From: SKLM01 sp964575455
GTDB taxonomy: Bacteria; Chloroflexota; Anaerolineae; B4-G1
Length of the DNA: 57,779 bases
Direction of reading: 5' to 3'
NCBI GenBank assembly: GCA_964575455.1
Contig: CAZNRX010000021.1
Location: 1-57,779 of the forward strand
Of the stretch, positions 1-10,141 are shown one piece after another; within the stretch, counting starts at the first letter, position 1, and every line of letters begins with the position of its first letter. The translations under genes and the position numbers were made by a program. Below the pieces are notes generated by a model, which was given only the letters and a program-made list of their open reading frames with translations, searched no databases and was not told the origin of the DNA.

Positions 1-128
1 CGCCGCCGCCGCCCGCGTCGTCGTCGCCCGCCGTGGCTGTCCGGAGCCGCACCCATCCCCCCCGCCAGGGCCAGCCGCGCTCGCAAGGTTGGCGAAAACG
101 ATAACACCCTGAGTGCCGTTCACCTTGT

Positions 129-158
129 TTGACACCGAGGTACATCCTATGCTACAAT
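129..158 (+). promoter_or_regulatory. sigma70-type promoter of the surface-protein genes
   Basis: TTGACA at 129-134, an 18-bp spacer, and TACAAT at 153-158 preceded by TGC (extended -10). It lies 88 bp upstream of the first start codon, which has its own AGGAGG at 232-237. The match to consensus is seen directly; activity is inferred. Confidence 0.75.
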
Positions 159-245
159 GGCCCCATGTGCGCGGGGCCGCCCCTCAATCCAGTCCGCGCC
201 GCGCTTACGTCCGTCCATGCGGCATATGCATAGGAGGAGCCAGCC

Positions 246-2756
246 ATGAGAATCCGACGCACGCTCATGCCCCTCGCCCTGGCGCTCGGGCTGACCCTGG
301 CCCTGTTCTGGGGCCTCAGCAGTTGGGTCGCGCCGGCAGAGGCGATGCCCCGCGCCGCGGAGGCCGCTCTCTCTGCCGAGCAGGCCCCCGCCCTGCCCCA
401 ATATGAGCTCCACGTCTGTCCCAGCGGCTGCGACTATGCCTCCATCCAGGAGGCCATCGACGACGCCTCCCCCGGGGCGTTGATCAAGGTCGCCGAGGGC
501 ACCTACAGCCAGCTGGGCTACCAGGGCAGCTACGCTCAGGTGGTCCACGTCGACAAGAGCCTCACCATCCAGGGCGGGTACGCCGCGGGCAACTGGTCGA
601 CGCCCGACCCCGACGCCCACCCAACCGTCGTGGATGCCCTGGGCGACGGGCACGCCGTCATCATCGGCACCTTCACGAGCCGGGGTCAGGCTGCCGCGGC
701 CAGCGTGATCAACGCGACGATCTCCGGCCTCCACGTGACCGGCGGCGCTGGATCGAGCTGCGGCGGGGTGTGGGTCTGGGGCGCAGACGCCACCCTGATC
801 GACAACCATATCTACGGCAACAACACGATGATGGGCGCGGGCGTCTGCGTCGAGAGCGGCAGCACGACCCACCTGATCCGCAATATCATCCGCGACAACG
901 TGGCGGAGGAGTACGATGGCGGCGGTATCTACGCCTACTCCAGCGAGCTCTGGCTGGTCAACAACGTCATCGTCGACAACCAGGCCGGCGGTGCGGGGGC
1001 GGGGGCGTACTTCAGAGCGTCCTCGGCGTCTCTCGTCCACACCACCATCGCGCGCAACAGCTCAGTCGTCCAAGCAGCGGCGCGCCCCGATGGCGCCCCG
1101 CTGGCGCCCGCCACGACCAACGGCAGCGGCGTCTATCTGGCCTCCAACACGTCGGCGGAGCTTGTCAACACCATCCTGGCCGACCACGGGGTGGGCATCG
1201 AGGTCGACAGCAACAGCTTCGCCAACCTGAACGGTGTGTTGTGGTCCGGGAACGGCATGGACACCGCCGGCTCGGGCTCGATCATGAAGTCGCACGAGGT
1301 CAGCGGATCGCCCAACTTCGCCAGCGACGGCTATCACATCGGGTCGGGCTCCGCCGCCATCGACCGGGGTGTGAGCAGTAGCGCGGGCGATGACATCGAC
1401 GGCGACCCTCGCCCGATGGGCTCGAAGCCGGATCTGGGCGCCGACGAGACCGCGTCCGGCACGCCCGTCGACCCCGAGACAGGCGATACTTTGACGTACA
1501 CCGATACGCAGGGCCTCACCACCACCGTCGAGATACCTCCCGGGGCGGTAGCCCACACAGCCACCTTCACCCTCAAGCCGATCCTGACGCTCACGCACCC
1601 GTTCACGGACGGCATCCAGTTCGCCAATCACGCCTTCGAGCTGGACGTCGCCTTCGCTGAGATGCCCGCCGCGATCTCCGTCACGAAGAGCGCCGCCCCC
1701 ATGCAGGTGCCGGAGCCGGGGGGCGAGGTCGCCTTCAGCGTGGTGATCACCAACACGAGCATGACCACCGACGCCACGATCACGCAGCTGGTGGACACGC
1801 CCTACGGCGACGTGACCGATCCGGAGAACCCTGAGCTCTCGGGCACCGACTGCCAGACCGTCACCATCCCACCCGCCCACTGCTACCGCTGCACGTTCAC
1901 CGCCACGGTCTCCGGCTCCCCCGGCGACCTGGTCAGCGACACCATCACGGTGGAGGGCCTGGGGGGCGACGGCACGTCCGTCAGCGCCCAGAACGCTGTC
2001 ACAGTCACTGTGGTCGACCTCGCTTCCTCCATCCAGGTGACCAGCACCGCGACCGTGACCGAGCTGATGGCGCCGGGCGGGCCGGTCACCTTCACGCTCC
2101 AGGTGGCGAACGCCAGCGCCGTCGACACAGTCATCCTCACCGCCCTCGAGGGCGATCTCCACGGCGACCTGACGGATCCGCAGAACCCAGCCCTGCTCAA
2201 CACGACCTGCCACACGGCCACCCTGGCCCCCGACGACGTCTACCAGTGCGCGTTCGCGGCCCTGGTAACGGGCCAGGCTGGCGAACTGGTGACGGACACC
2301 GTCACGGTCCACGGCGTCGACGACGATGGTCAGCCCGTCGAGGGCAGCACCAGCGCCGTGGTGCGCCTGACGGGGTACCGGGTCTACCTGCCGCTGGTGG
2401 TGCGGGACGGCGCAGGGGGGAGCGTCGCGCTCAGCGCCGCGAACGCGCCCGGCTGGTCGTGGGCCGTCCCGAGCCAGGCCCTCGAACAGGGAGTCGCCGG
2501 ATGCTCGATGGGCGCCGGTAATCCCTATCCCTGCGTACCCAAGCTCCGGAAGCCGCTCACGGTCACGATCCAGTACAGCTGCGCCGACGTTGAGGGGATC
2601 GACGAGAACAACCTGCGCCTCTACTACTGGACTGGGACGCGGTGGCGGGACGTGATCGACGCCTGTCCGGAGCCGCTGACCTACACCCGGGATGTGGACG
2701 CCAACGTCCTGCAGGTCCCGGTCTGCCACCTGAGCCGGTTCGCGCTGGGAGGTTAG
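246..2756 (+). CDS. Secreted right-handed beta-helix surface protein
   Basis: An 836-residue exported protein. Residues 1-33 form a signal peptide (basic MRIRR, hydrophobic core, AEA cleavage site). Residues 55-390 match the pectin-lyase-like/DUF1565 beta-helix pattern (ASIQEAIDDASPG followed by KVAEGTY, then repeated short N/D-rich turns) and end in the 'AIDRG...DIDGDPRPMG...DLGADE' choice-of-anchor Q motif. Two DUF11-like Ig-fold repeats follow (about 480-590 and 595-700), each with a GDLTDP/GDVTDP strand and a Cys pair. The last 60 residues (LYYWTGTRWRD, then NVLQVPVCHLSRFALGG) recur in the next gene. Probably an adhesin or surface-layer protein; no catalytic residues are recognisable. A promoter at 129-158 and AGGAGG at 232-237 support the start. 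Confidence 0.8.
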   Translation: MRIRRTLMPLALALGLTLALFWGLSSWVAPAEAMPRAAEAALSAEQAPALPQYELHVCPSGCDYASIQEAIDDASPGALIKVAEGTYSQLGYQGSYAQVVHVDKSLTIQGGYAAGNWSTPDPDAHPTVVDALGDGHAVIIGTFTSRGQAAAASVINATISGLHVTGGAGSSCGGVWVWGADATLIDNHIYGNNTMMGAGVCVESGSTTHLIRNIIRDNVAEEYDGGGIYAYSSELWLVNNVIVDNQAGGAGAGAYFRASSASLVHTTIARNSSVVQAAARPDGAPLAPATTNGSGVYLASNTSAELVNTILADHGVGIEVDSNSFANLNGVLWSGNGMDTAGSGSIMKSHEVSGSPNFASDGYHIGSGSAAIDRGVSSSAGDDIDGDPRPMGSKPDLGADETASGTPVDPETGDTLTYTDTQGLTTTVEIPPGAVAHTATFTLKPILTLTHPFTDGIQFANHAFELDVAFAEMPAAISVTKSAAPMQVPEPGGEVAFSVVITNTSMTTDATITQLVDTPYGDVTDPENPELSGTDCQTVTIPPAHCYRCTFTATVSGSPGDLVSDTITVEGLGGDGTSVSAQNAVTVTVVDLASSIQVTSTATVTELMAPGGPVTFTLQVANASAVDTVILTALEGDLHGDLTDPQNPALLNTTCHTATLAPDDVYQCAFAALVTGQAGELVTDTVTVHGVDDDGQPVEGSTSAVVRLTGYRVYLPLVVRDGAGGSVALSAANAPGWSWAVPSQALEQGVAGCSMGAGNPYPCVPKLRKPLTVTIQYSCADVEGIDENNLRLYYWTGTRWRDVIDACPEPLTYTRDVDANVLQVPVCHLSRFALGG

Positions 2757-2790
2757 GGACCGTCTGGCTGACAAGGAGAAGAAGAGGAAG

Positions 2791-5417
2791 ATGAGAAAGA
2801 GACATGTGGCAATCTCGCTCGTCGTAGGCTTGGCCCTGGCGCTCGCACTGACGTGGGTATTGGCCTATCGGTTCAACCGTGTGGAGGCCGCGCCGTCTGC
2901 CGATACGCGGTACGTAACCACGGGCGGTAGCGACGCTGGCAACGACTGCACCACCCAGAGCACGCCTTGCCGCACCGTCCAGCACGCTGTCGATGTCGCC
3001 AACCCTGACGACATCATCAAGGTAGCTGCTGGCACCTACGACGATCTTCACGAGCGCGGCGCTATAACCCAGGTGGTCTACATCAGCAAGACCGTGACCA
3101 TCCGTGGCGGCTACACCACCGCCTTCACCGAACCACCCGATCCCGTGGCTAATCCCACCGTCCTCGATGCCCAGGGAGAGGGACGCGTGGTGGTTATCGC
3201 ACCCCCGGTTGATGAGGCCACCCCCACGCCAGCCGCTCAGTCGCCCGAAGGGCCCTTCTACCTCCCCCGGCGCGTCGAGGCCACCGCCCAGGCGATTGCC
3301 CCGGTCGTGGAGGGGTTCCATATCACCGGCGGAGACGCCAGCGACGATCCGCTCGGCGGCGGGGGCGTCCTCGTCGGCAACGCTGAGGCCGAACTCAACG
3401 ACAACTGGATTTACTCGAACGCCGCTGGCACCGACAGCATCGGCGGCGGTGTCTGCGTGATTTGCGTTTACGACTGGGATGGACAGCAGCCTATCGCTTT
3501 TCCGGAGTCCACGCTGAGGGCCAACCGGATCTACAGTAACTCCGCTGGAGAAGGATCCGGGATCGCCCTGTTGGGGACCGCGGCAACGCTGATCAACAAC
3601 ACCGTGGTCGACAATNNNNNNNNNNNNNNNNNNNNNNNNNNNNNNNNNNNNNNNNNNNNNNNNNNNNNNNNNNNNNNNNNNNNNNNNNNNNNNNNNNNNN
3701 NNNNNNNNNNNNNNNTTCGGCGGCCATCGATCGAGGTGTTTCCACCACCGTCGACCAAGACATCGACGGTCAGATCCGGCCTATGGGCAACGGCCCCGAC
3801 TTGGGCGCCGACGAGTATCCAGTGGGCAACATCGTCATCGAGAAGACGACCGATCCCCCGGGGGGCACCGGCTTTGGCTTCACCGACACCATCACCGCAC
3901 CCAACGCTTTTACCCTCTCCCATGGGGAGCGCTACACCTTCACCAACGTCGCGGCCGGAACCTACACCGTCACCGAGGATGACCCGGGTCCCAACTTCGA
4001 CCTCACCGGCCTGACCTGTGTCGAGGACGTTGCCACCAACTCCAGCGTCAGTCTGGGAGCACGGCAAGCCACTATCGGCCTCGACCCCAATGAGACCGTC
4101 ACCTGCATTTTCACCAACACCCAGCGGGGCACCATCGTCATCCGGAAGGAGACCGGTCCCGCGGGCGGCACCGGCTTCGACTTCACGGGCGACTTGGGCG
4201 TCTTCTCCCTGGACGATCAGCAGAGCCAGCTGTTCGCCGATCAAGAGCCCGGTGTCTACGCGGTCACCGAGACCGTCGCCAGCGGCTGGGATCTCAACGG
4301 CATTACGTGCATCGGCGGTGATGCTACCGCGGTCAGCAGCAGTGTGACCATCCACCTCGATTCCGGTGAGCATATCACGTGCACGTTCAACAACGTCGTC
4401 TCGGCCCCGCCCTCAGGCGACGCCACCAACTCCGACGGGTTGAGCCAGGGGACCTACCACCCGGAGGACACGGTCTACGTGGTCGGCAGCGGGTTCGTGC
4501 CGAGCACGATCGTCCACGTCCACGTTGTCTCAGACGCGACCTGGTTCGACGGCATGGCCATCCCTCCTGACCTCTCCGGCGACGGCATGAACGCCATCTC
4601 GACCGGATCCAGCGGAAGCCTCGGCCCCGTCGCCATCTGGTCACCGCCCCTCGTCGCCGGCGAGTACGACGTGGTCTTCGACGCCAACCAGAACGGCATC
4701 TTCGACGCCGCCACAGACGCTGTGCACGACCCCAACCATCCCGGCTTCGTGGTGCAGTACATCCAGACCCTGGTCGATCCCCAGAGCGGCGGCACCCTCA
4801 CCTACACCGACCCGCAGGGCGAGCCTACCATCATTCAGTTCCCGCCGGCGGCCGTGACGAAACCGATCAGCATCTGCTTCTCACCGCTCATCTCACCCAC
4901 GTATCCCCTGCCGGTCACGTATGCGAATCACGCCTTCCAGCTTGGGGCCTGCGCCCAGCAGCCGCCCCTCGTTCCGGTGGGCGGCGTGACGTTCCCGCCC
5001 CTTCTCGCCCCCTACCGAGAAGGCGATTCCGCCGCGCCCCTCGTCCCCTACCTGCCCATCATCCTGCGGGACGACCACGGCGGCGGCAGAACCGTCGGGG
5101 GTCTCGACCTGAGCGGAGCCAGCGGTGGCATCAAGGTCCTTGCGGCACCGAACCTGCGGGGCCTCGTGCCGGCCGGCGACCAATTAGCTCTGAGCTCCAC
5201 CGTCTTCGACCAACCCGTCACCGTCATCATTTACTACAGCGACAGCGACGTACAGGGTATCGACGAGAGCAACCTGATCCTCTACTACTGGACTGGCAGC
5301 GCGTGGGCGGATGCGGCGACCACCTGCTCACCCACGTCGACCTACACTCGGGATATCAACAACAACGTCCTGCAGGTGGAGATCTGCCACCTCAGTCAGT
5401 TCGCGCTGGGAGGATAG
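2791..5417 (+). CDS. Second beta-helix/prealbumin-fold surface protein, interrupted by assembly gap
   Basis: This is one gene split by the N-run at 3616-3715. The left part (2791-3615) has a signal peptide (MRKRHVAISLVVGLALALAL) and the same beta-helix start as its neighbour (TVQHAVDVANPDDIIKVAAGTY). The right part is open from 3717 and begins with SAAIDRGVSTTVDQDIDGQ, the choice-of-anchor motif of the upstream paralogue. Because the frame changes across the 100-N placeholder, the true gap length should be 2 modulo 3. Two prealbumin-like/SpaA-like repeats follow (GGTGFGFTDTI, GGTGFDFTGDL), then the shared C-terminal module ending NVLQVEICHLSQFALGG. AAGGAG lies before the start. Spacing of 34 bp suggests co-transcription with the first gene. 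Function is presumably surface display; no enzyme motif is seen. Confidence 0.75.
3616..3715. other. Assembly gap (100 N)
   Basis: A run of exactly 100 Ns, the usual placeholder for a gap of unknown size. It removes part of the beta-helix of the surface protein at 2791-5417. Confidence 0.99.
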
Positions 5418-5434
5418 GGCAAGCGGAGATAGCT

Positions 5435-8400
5435 CTAGTCGAGCTTAGAGAAACGACGGCGAATCTCGCGGTTGGGCGGCACCCTCTCCAGGTATGCATG
5501 CCGCGTCGGCTCGTCGTGGATGTGAGACGCCTTCTCCTGCAGCAGCGCATGACCGTTGCGCACGGCCTCAGCAGCTCCCTCCTCCCGGCCCGCTGCCGTG
5601 AGAACGTCGTCAACCGTCAGGTAGACCCGCAAGGGGTACTCAATCCCCTCCACCCCATGGGAGGCGATCCACGCCAGCGCCTCGTCGACGTGGCTCAGGG
5701 CGTCGGCCAGCCGTCCCTGCGCCAGCGCCACCCGAGCCAGTCCAGCCACGTCATCGATCGCCACAGCTTCGTGTTCCATCTCTCGACGAAGCTCCAGCGC
5801 TTCGCGGTAGGCAGCGGCAGCCTCCTCAAACTCTTCGGCGCTCTCCAGGGCCAGGCCAAGATAGGTCAGTGTGTACCCTTCCCCGCGCCGGTCACCGACC
5901 TCCCGCCCAATCTCCAGGGCATCCTCGCAGTAGCGTCGCGCCATCTCGCTCTCTCCCAGGGCCGTGAGAACCAGACTCAAATTGCCCGCCGTCAGGGATT
6001 GCCCGCCGCGGTCACCGACTGCTTTGTAGAGGGCATGCGCCCGCTCCGACCCCTCGCGCGCCGCCTGGAGGTTCCCCAGGTTGAGCTCGATGCTGGCCAG
6101 GTTCGTCAGGGCGTGGGCTTCCCCTCGGCGATCACCGATGGCACGATCGATCTCCAGGGCCTGTTCGCTGGCCGCCTTAGCCCGCATCAGGTTCCCCAGT
6201 CCGTAGTAGATGCCAACCAGGTTCGTCAGGCTGACGGCGGCGCCAGCCCGGTCGCCCAGCTCGCGCCGGATCTCCAGAGCTTTCTCCAGTTGATCCCGCG
6301 CGGCTTGGTGCTCACCCAACAAGTAGAGCACGGTACCCAGATGATGCAAGCAAAGGGCCTCTCCTGACCGATTGTCGTGCTGCTGCGCCAACTCCATGGC
6401 CGCGGTCAGATGTTGGCGCGCCTCCTCCAGCTTGTCGGTGCGCCAGAGGGCCCGTGCCTGCGCGATCAGGGCCTTGACCTGCTGGCGGGGTTGAGAGGCT
6501 CGCCGCGCCCAGTCGACCGCCGTCTCGGCCGCCATACGGGCGCTGGAGAATTCACTGACCGCCTCATAGTAGGCTGCATGACGGAGGGCGACCTCGGCCC
6601 TCCACCCGTAGTCGCCTATGTCCCCTGCCAGAAGGGTTAGCTCCGCCAGATCCTCAGCCTGCTCCTCCCGCCGGCCAAGGAGTGCGTAGACCCCCTCACG
6701 CCCGAGGAGCAGCGCGTACCGCTGTTCCTCTATCCAGTCGTGTTCCCGATCCACCCGCTTGAGCAGCCGCAGCGCCCGCGTGAAGGTGTCGACCGCATCC
6801 TCGTTCGCAAAATGGCCTGCCGCCTGCTCCCCCGCTCGACGGAGATACTCCACAGCCTTGTCCGCCACCTGCGCTTGCTCATAATGATACGCAATCAGCG
6901 AGACGGAGGCATCGGCCTCGTCGGCCATCGTCCACTCCAGTTGGCGAGCGACCTGCCCGTGCACGCGCCGGCGCACGGCCTTGGTCACGCTCTCATAGGC
7001 CACCTCCTGGGCCAGAACGTAGCGGAACAGCCACTCCCAATCCTCAAGAACCTGAGACTCACCCAGCCGCACCACGAGCTGGCGGGATTCCAGGCGGGAC
7101 AGGGGAAGCTCAATCGCCGCTTTGTCGGCCGTCTCATCCCTGATCGCGACCTCCGCCAGCAGTCGCTGCCAGAAGGTCCGGCCGATGATCGCGGCATGCT
7201 GGGCCACGTGCTTGTCCTCGGCGGGAAGCCGATCCATGCGGGCCGCCATCACGCCCTGCACAGCATCCGGGACGTCCACCTCGGCCGTGCGCCGCGTGAT
7301 CTGCCACCCGTCGGTTCCCGAGTCGCGGGTCAGCGTGCCGTCCTCAATGAAGGACCGAAGGATCTCCTCCACGAAGAAGGGATTCCCTTGAGCACGCTCC
7401 AGCACCAAGGAGAGGAGCCCCGGCGGGAGATCGGCCCTCCCCAGAAGCCGATGCACCAGCATGTCCGCCTGGTCCCTATCTAAAGGCTCCAGCACCAACG
7501 CGTCGTGCGGGGGCGCGGCCATCTGGTCCAGCACCTCCGCCAGGAGGGATTCCCTATCCTCAGCCGGGCGCGTGATAGAGAGCAAGAGACCCGCGCCATC
7601 ACCGCTGCGCACCTGGTTAAAGGACTGAATGAAGCGCTGGACGAAGGAGAGCGAGAGACCGTCGGCCCAGTGAAGGTCCTCAACGATGATCAGCAGCGGC
7701 GTGGCAGCCGACACCCGCAGGAGCAGACGCTCCAGAGAGAGAAAAATCCGATCACGGCGTCGCTCCGGCTTCAGCGACGTCAGAGGGTCGTCGGCAAGCG
7801 AAACCCCCAGCACCCCGGCCAGCGAGGCGAGCTGATAACGCAACTCGTCCTCGACCAGATCCGCTCCGAGAGCGCGGAGGCCCTCGGACAACAGATCGAG
7901 CGCCCTGTCCGAACTCACGTCGCTCCCGACACCGAACAGCTCCCGCATCAGATCGGCGATCACGTAGTAGGGCGTGTTCTGAGTGTGAGCATAGCACCGA
8001 CCGATGAGCAGCCGAGACTTCGGATGCATCTGCGTCGCCCGGGCCACGAACTCCCGACGCAGGCGGCTCTTGCCGATCCCGGCCTCACCGATCACGACCC
8101 GCACCCTCCAGTGTCCGTCGGCCACTGCCTCTTCGAAGCTGCCATGGAGCCTGGCCAGCTCATCGTCGCGCCCCATCATGGGAGCACTCAGCCCGCGCAC
8201 GCCTCGCACGCGACCGCGCTTCGCCCGCTCCCCAATGGCCACGTAGACCGTCATGGGCTCGGTCTTGCCCTTGACTGTGATCTGCTGCGGAGGCTCGAAG
8301 TCGAAGATGGCGTGCAGCCGCGCGGCGGTGTCTGCGCTGACCATAACCCGTCCCACGGGACATGCCGACTCCAGGCGAGAGGCCAGGTTGACCGTCGTCC

Positions 8401-8932
8401 CTACAGCGGCGAAGTCATCGTCGACGCGCCCCCCCATGGAGCCAAAGAGGACCAGACCCGTGTTCACGCCGATCCGCTGCGCCAGCCGAAAACCTTGTTC
8501 CCGCTCGATCTTCCGATTGAGGTCATCCAGCTCCCTCTGCATCGCCAGGGCAGCTCGCACGGCCATCTCCTCGTGGTTCTCCAAGGCCTTCGGCGCACCG
8601 TAGAGAGCCATCACCGCATCGCCGATGTACTTCTCGACCGTACCGTCGTAGCGGGTGATGACAGCCGACATGCGCTCGAAGTAGGTGTCCATGATGGTGT
8701 GCACGTCCTCAGGATCCATCGTCTCGGAGCGCGCAGTGAAGCCGGAGAGATCGGAAAACAGCACGGTCACCCGCTTACGCTCATCGGCGGCCGGCGCGGC
8801 ACGCGTCAGCGCCGCCAGCTTCTCACGCAGCGGGGCGAGAGCCGTGTCCACGGTCACATCGCCCAGGACAGCCCGCTGGGCCTCCAGGGCGGCGATGGCG
8901 TTCTTGATTTGCTCTATGTCCTCTGTCCCCAT
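5435..8932 (-). CDS. Class III adenylate cyclase / AAA ATPase / TPR signalling protein
   Basis: An 1165-residue cytoplasmic protein. After a short coiled-coil start, a class III nucleotide cyclase domain occupies about residues 50-225: FSDLSGFT and KYIGDAVMALYG give the two metal aspartates and the purine-contacting Lys, and GTTVNLASRLE gives the transition-state Asn and Arg. The second purine-specifying position is Thr, as in class IIIb (soluble-AC-like) cyclases. An AAA/STAND-type ATPase follows with Walker A GEAGIGKS near 281 and Walker B LLIIVEDLHWAD. The C-terminal 450 residues are TPRs (GDRAGAAVSLTNLVGIYYGLG and similar). This order resembles animal soluble adenylyl cyclase. Residues needed for activity are present, so cAMP production is likely; the input signal is unknown. 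It is the last gene of the minus-strand cluster, 6 bp after a PrsW gene. Confidence 0.88.
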   Translation of the reverse strand: MGTEDIEQIKNAIAALEAQRAVLGDVTVDTALAPLREKLAALTRAAPAADERKRVTVLFSDLSGFTARSETMDPEDVHTIMDTYFERMSAVITRYDGTVEKYIGDAVMALYGAPKALENHEEMAVRAALAMQRELDDLNRKIEREQGFRLAQRIGVNTGLVLFGSMGGRVDDDFAAVGTTVNLASRLESACPVGRVMVSADTAARLHAIFDFEPPQQITVKGKTEPMTVYVAIGERAKRGRVRGVRGLSAPMMGRDDELARLHGSFEEAVADGHWRVRVVIGEAGIGKSRLRREFVARATQMHPKSRLLIGRCYAHTQNTPYYVIADLMRELFGVGSDVSSDRALDLLSEGLRALGADLVEDELRYQLASLAGVLGVSLADDPLTSLKPERRRDRIFLSLERLLLRVSAATPLLIIVEDLHWADGLSLSFVQRFIQSFNQVRSGDGAGLLLSITRPAEDRESLLAEVLDQMAAPPHDALVLEPLDRDQADMLVHRLLGRADLPPGLLSLVLERAQGNPFFVEEILRSFIEDGTLTRDSGTDGWQITRRTAEVDVPDAVQGVMAARMDRLPAEDKHVAQHAAIIGRTFWQRLLAEVAIRDETADKAAIELPLSRLESRQLVVRLGESQVLEDWEWLFRYVLAQEVAYESVTKAVRRRVHGQVARQLEWTMADEADASVSLIAYHYEQAQVADKAVEYLRRAGEQAAGHFANEDAVDTFTRALRLLKRVDREHDWIEEQRYALLLGREGVYALLGRREEQAEDLAELTLLAGDIGDYGWRAEVALRHAAYYEAVSEFSSARMAAETAVDWARRASQPRQQVKALIAQARALWRTDKLEEARQHLTAAMELAQQHDNRSGEALCLHHLGTVLYLLGEHQAARDQLEKALEIRRELGDRAGAAVSLTNLVGIYYGLGNLMRAKAASEQALEIDRAIGDRRGEAHALTNLASIELNLGNLQAAREGSERAHALYKAVGDRGGQSLTAGNLSLVLTALGESEMARRYCEDALEIGREVGDRRGEGYTLTYLGLALESAEEFEEAAAAYREALELRREMEHEAVAIDDVAGLARVALAQGRLADALSHVDEALAWIASHGVEGIEYPLRVYLTVDDVLTAAGREEGAAEAVRNGHALLQEKASHIHDEPTRHAYLERVPPNREIRRRFSKLD

Positions 8933-8938
8933 GCTCAG

Positions 8939-10105
8939 CTATTCGCCCTCGTGCTCACTCTCCTGCATCTTACCAAAGATACTGCGCTGAGGCGGACCAC
9001 TGGCCTCCGACCGTAGCATATCCGACCAGCGCTGCTCGTCCTCCGGGCTGGAGGGAACCGCCAGCAGTTCGAGACGAGACCAGAGGTCAAGAAGGCCTTC
9101 AGGGAAGACGCTCCGCACGTAGACCATGATATACGGCCCGATCTCGTCCCGCAGCTGCTCCATCTCCGCCTTGAGCCGCCCAACCTCTTGACCAAGCTTC
9201 TCCTGAAGCCTTGGATCGGTCACTTGCTGCTGGACCTTGCGCTTGATCCCCAGTTGCGCCTGGCGGAGCACCAGCGCCTCCACCTGCTCCGCCTGCTGCG
9301 GGAACTGCTCTGCGATGGGCTGCAGCACCTCATCGATCGTGGCGTACGCCTTGGCGGCGCGCACCTCAGCCCCGGTGACACCCATCTTCCGGTCGAGCGT
9401 CTCCGCAAACCACGACTGCTCCTCGCGCAGGCCTATGCTGATGAACAGGGCGATCAACCCGACCCCAGCAAGGCCGATGCCCACCTGCAGCGGAACGCGC
9501 AGCCCGGCGCTGACGAAGTCCATCTTGGCCACGCTGTTGAACAGCGCGTGCAGCAGAATGGCCGTCAGCCAGCCGCCGACCAATGCCAGGCCGCGGCCGC
9601 TTCTTTTCTGAAAGCGGAACCGTCCAATGGCGGCGCCAACCAGCCCGGCCGCCGTGCCGTGCATCAAGCAGACGGAGAAGGCCCGCACCAGAGTCAGGGG
9701 AATCCCGCGCTCGGGATGGTAGCTGATGTAGAGGACGTTCTCCGTGATGGAGAAGCCGATGCCAGCAGCAAAGCCATAGATCGCGCCGTCGACGAAGTAG
9801 GTGAACTCCGGGCGACGGGAGACATAGAACAGAGAAAGCGACTTGAGGATTTCCTCCGCCACAGGCGCAAAGGCCACATACAGAAAGACGTAGTCCAGGC
9901 TCAGACGCTGGATGAGCGGGACGGCTATGTGGGTGTTGAACAGATAGGAGAGCCCCAGCCCGCCCACGGCGCCCCATCCGAAGCAGAGCATCACCAGGCG
10001 GAACGTGCGCGAGGCATAAAGATCTAGGGTATAGATGATCAGCAGAAACACTAACGGGATACCGAAGGCGATCAATACGGCCAGGACGATTTGCAGTGGA
10101 TTCAT
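8939..10105 (-). CDS. PrsW-family intramembrane metalloprotease (copy 1)
   Basis: A polytopic membrane protein of 388 residues. The PrsW signatures are present: APVAEEILKSL (EExxK), FVDGAIYGFAAGIGFSITEN (FxxxEN) and histidines in LMHGTAAG and LHALFN, the presumed metal ligands. Family members cleave within membranes; Bacillus PrsW acts on anti-sigma factor RsiW. The last 130 residues (from about 255) form a cytoplasmic alpha-helical tail rich in Gln and charged residues, longer than in minimal PrsW proteins. It lies 36 bp after a paralogue and 6 bp before the cyclase gene, so the three are probably co-transcribed. No anti-sigma factor or RsiW-like substrate is encoded nearby, so the substrate is unknown. 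Confidence 0.85.
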   Translation of the reverse strand: MNPLQIVLAVLIAFGIPLVFLLIIYTLDLYASRTFRLVMLCFGWGAVGGLGLSYLFNTHIAVPLIQRLSLDYVFLYVAFAPVAEEILKSLSLFYVSRRPEFTYFVDGAIYGFAAGIGFSITENVLYISYHPERGIPLTLVRAFSVCLMHGTAAGLVGAAIGRFRFQKRSGRGLALVGGWLTAILLHALFNSVAKMDFVSAGLRVPLQVGIGLAGVGLIALFISIGLREEQSWFAETLDRKMGVTGAEVRAAKAYATIDEVLQPIAEQFPQQAEQVEALVLRQAQLGIKRKVQQQVTDPRLQEKLGQEVGRLKAEMEQLRDEIGPYIMVYVRSVFPEGLLDLWSRLELLAVPSSPEDEQRWSDMLRSEASGPPQRSIFGKMQESEHEGE

Positions 10106-10141
10106 GTTAACCCCTTCCCATCTGGCTACCGCAGCGCCCGC

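Noticed and set aside
1062..2774. Long open frame on the minus strand opposite the first surface protein
   Set aside because: Composition is the Arg/Gly/Val/Asp-rich pattern of a GC-rich antisense shadow; the plus-strand gene has a signal peptide, a ribosome site and recognisable domains.
7505..9016. 500-codon plus-strand frame opposite the cyclase gene
   Set aside because: No domain pattern, rich in His/Arg/Gln, and antisense to clear catalytic motifs.
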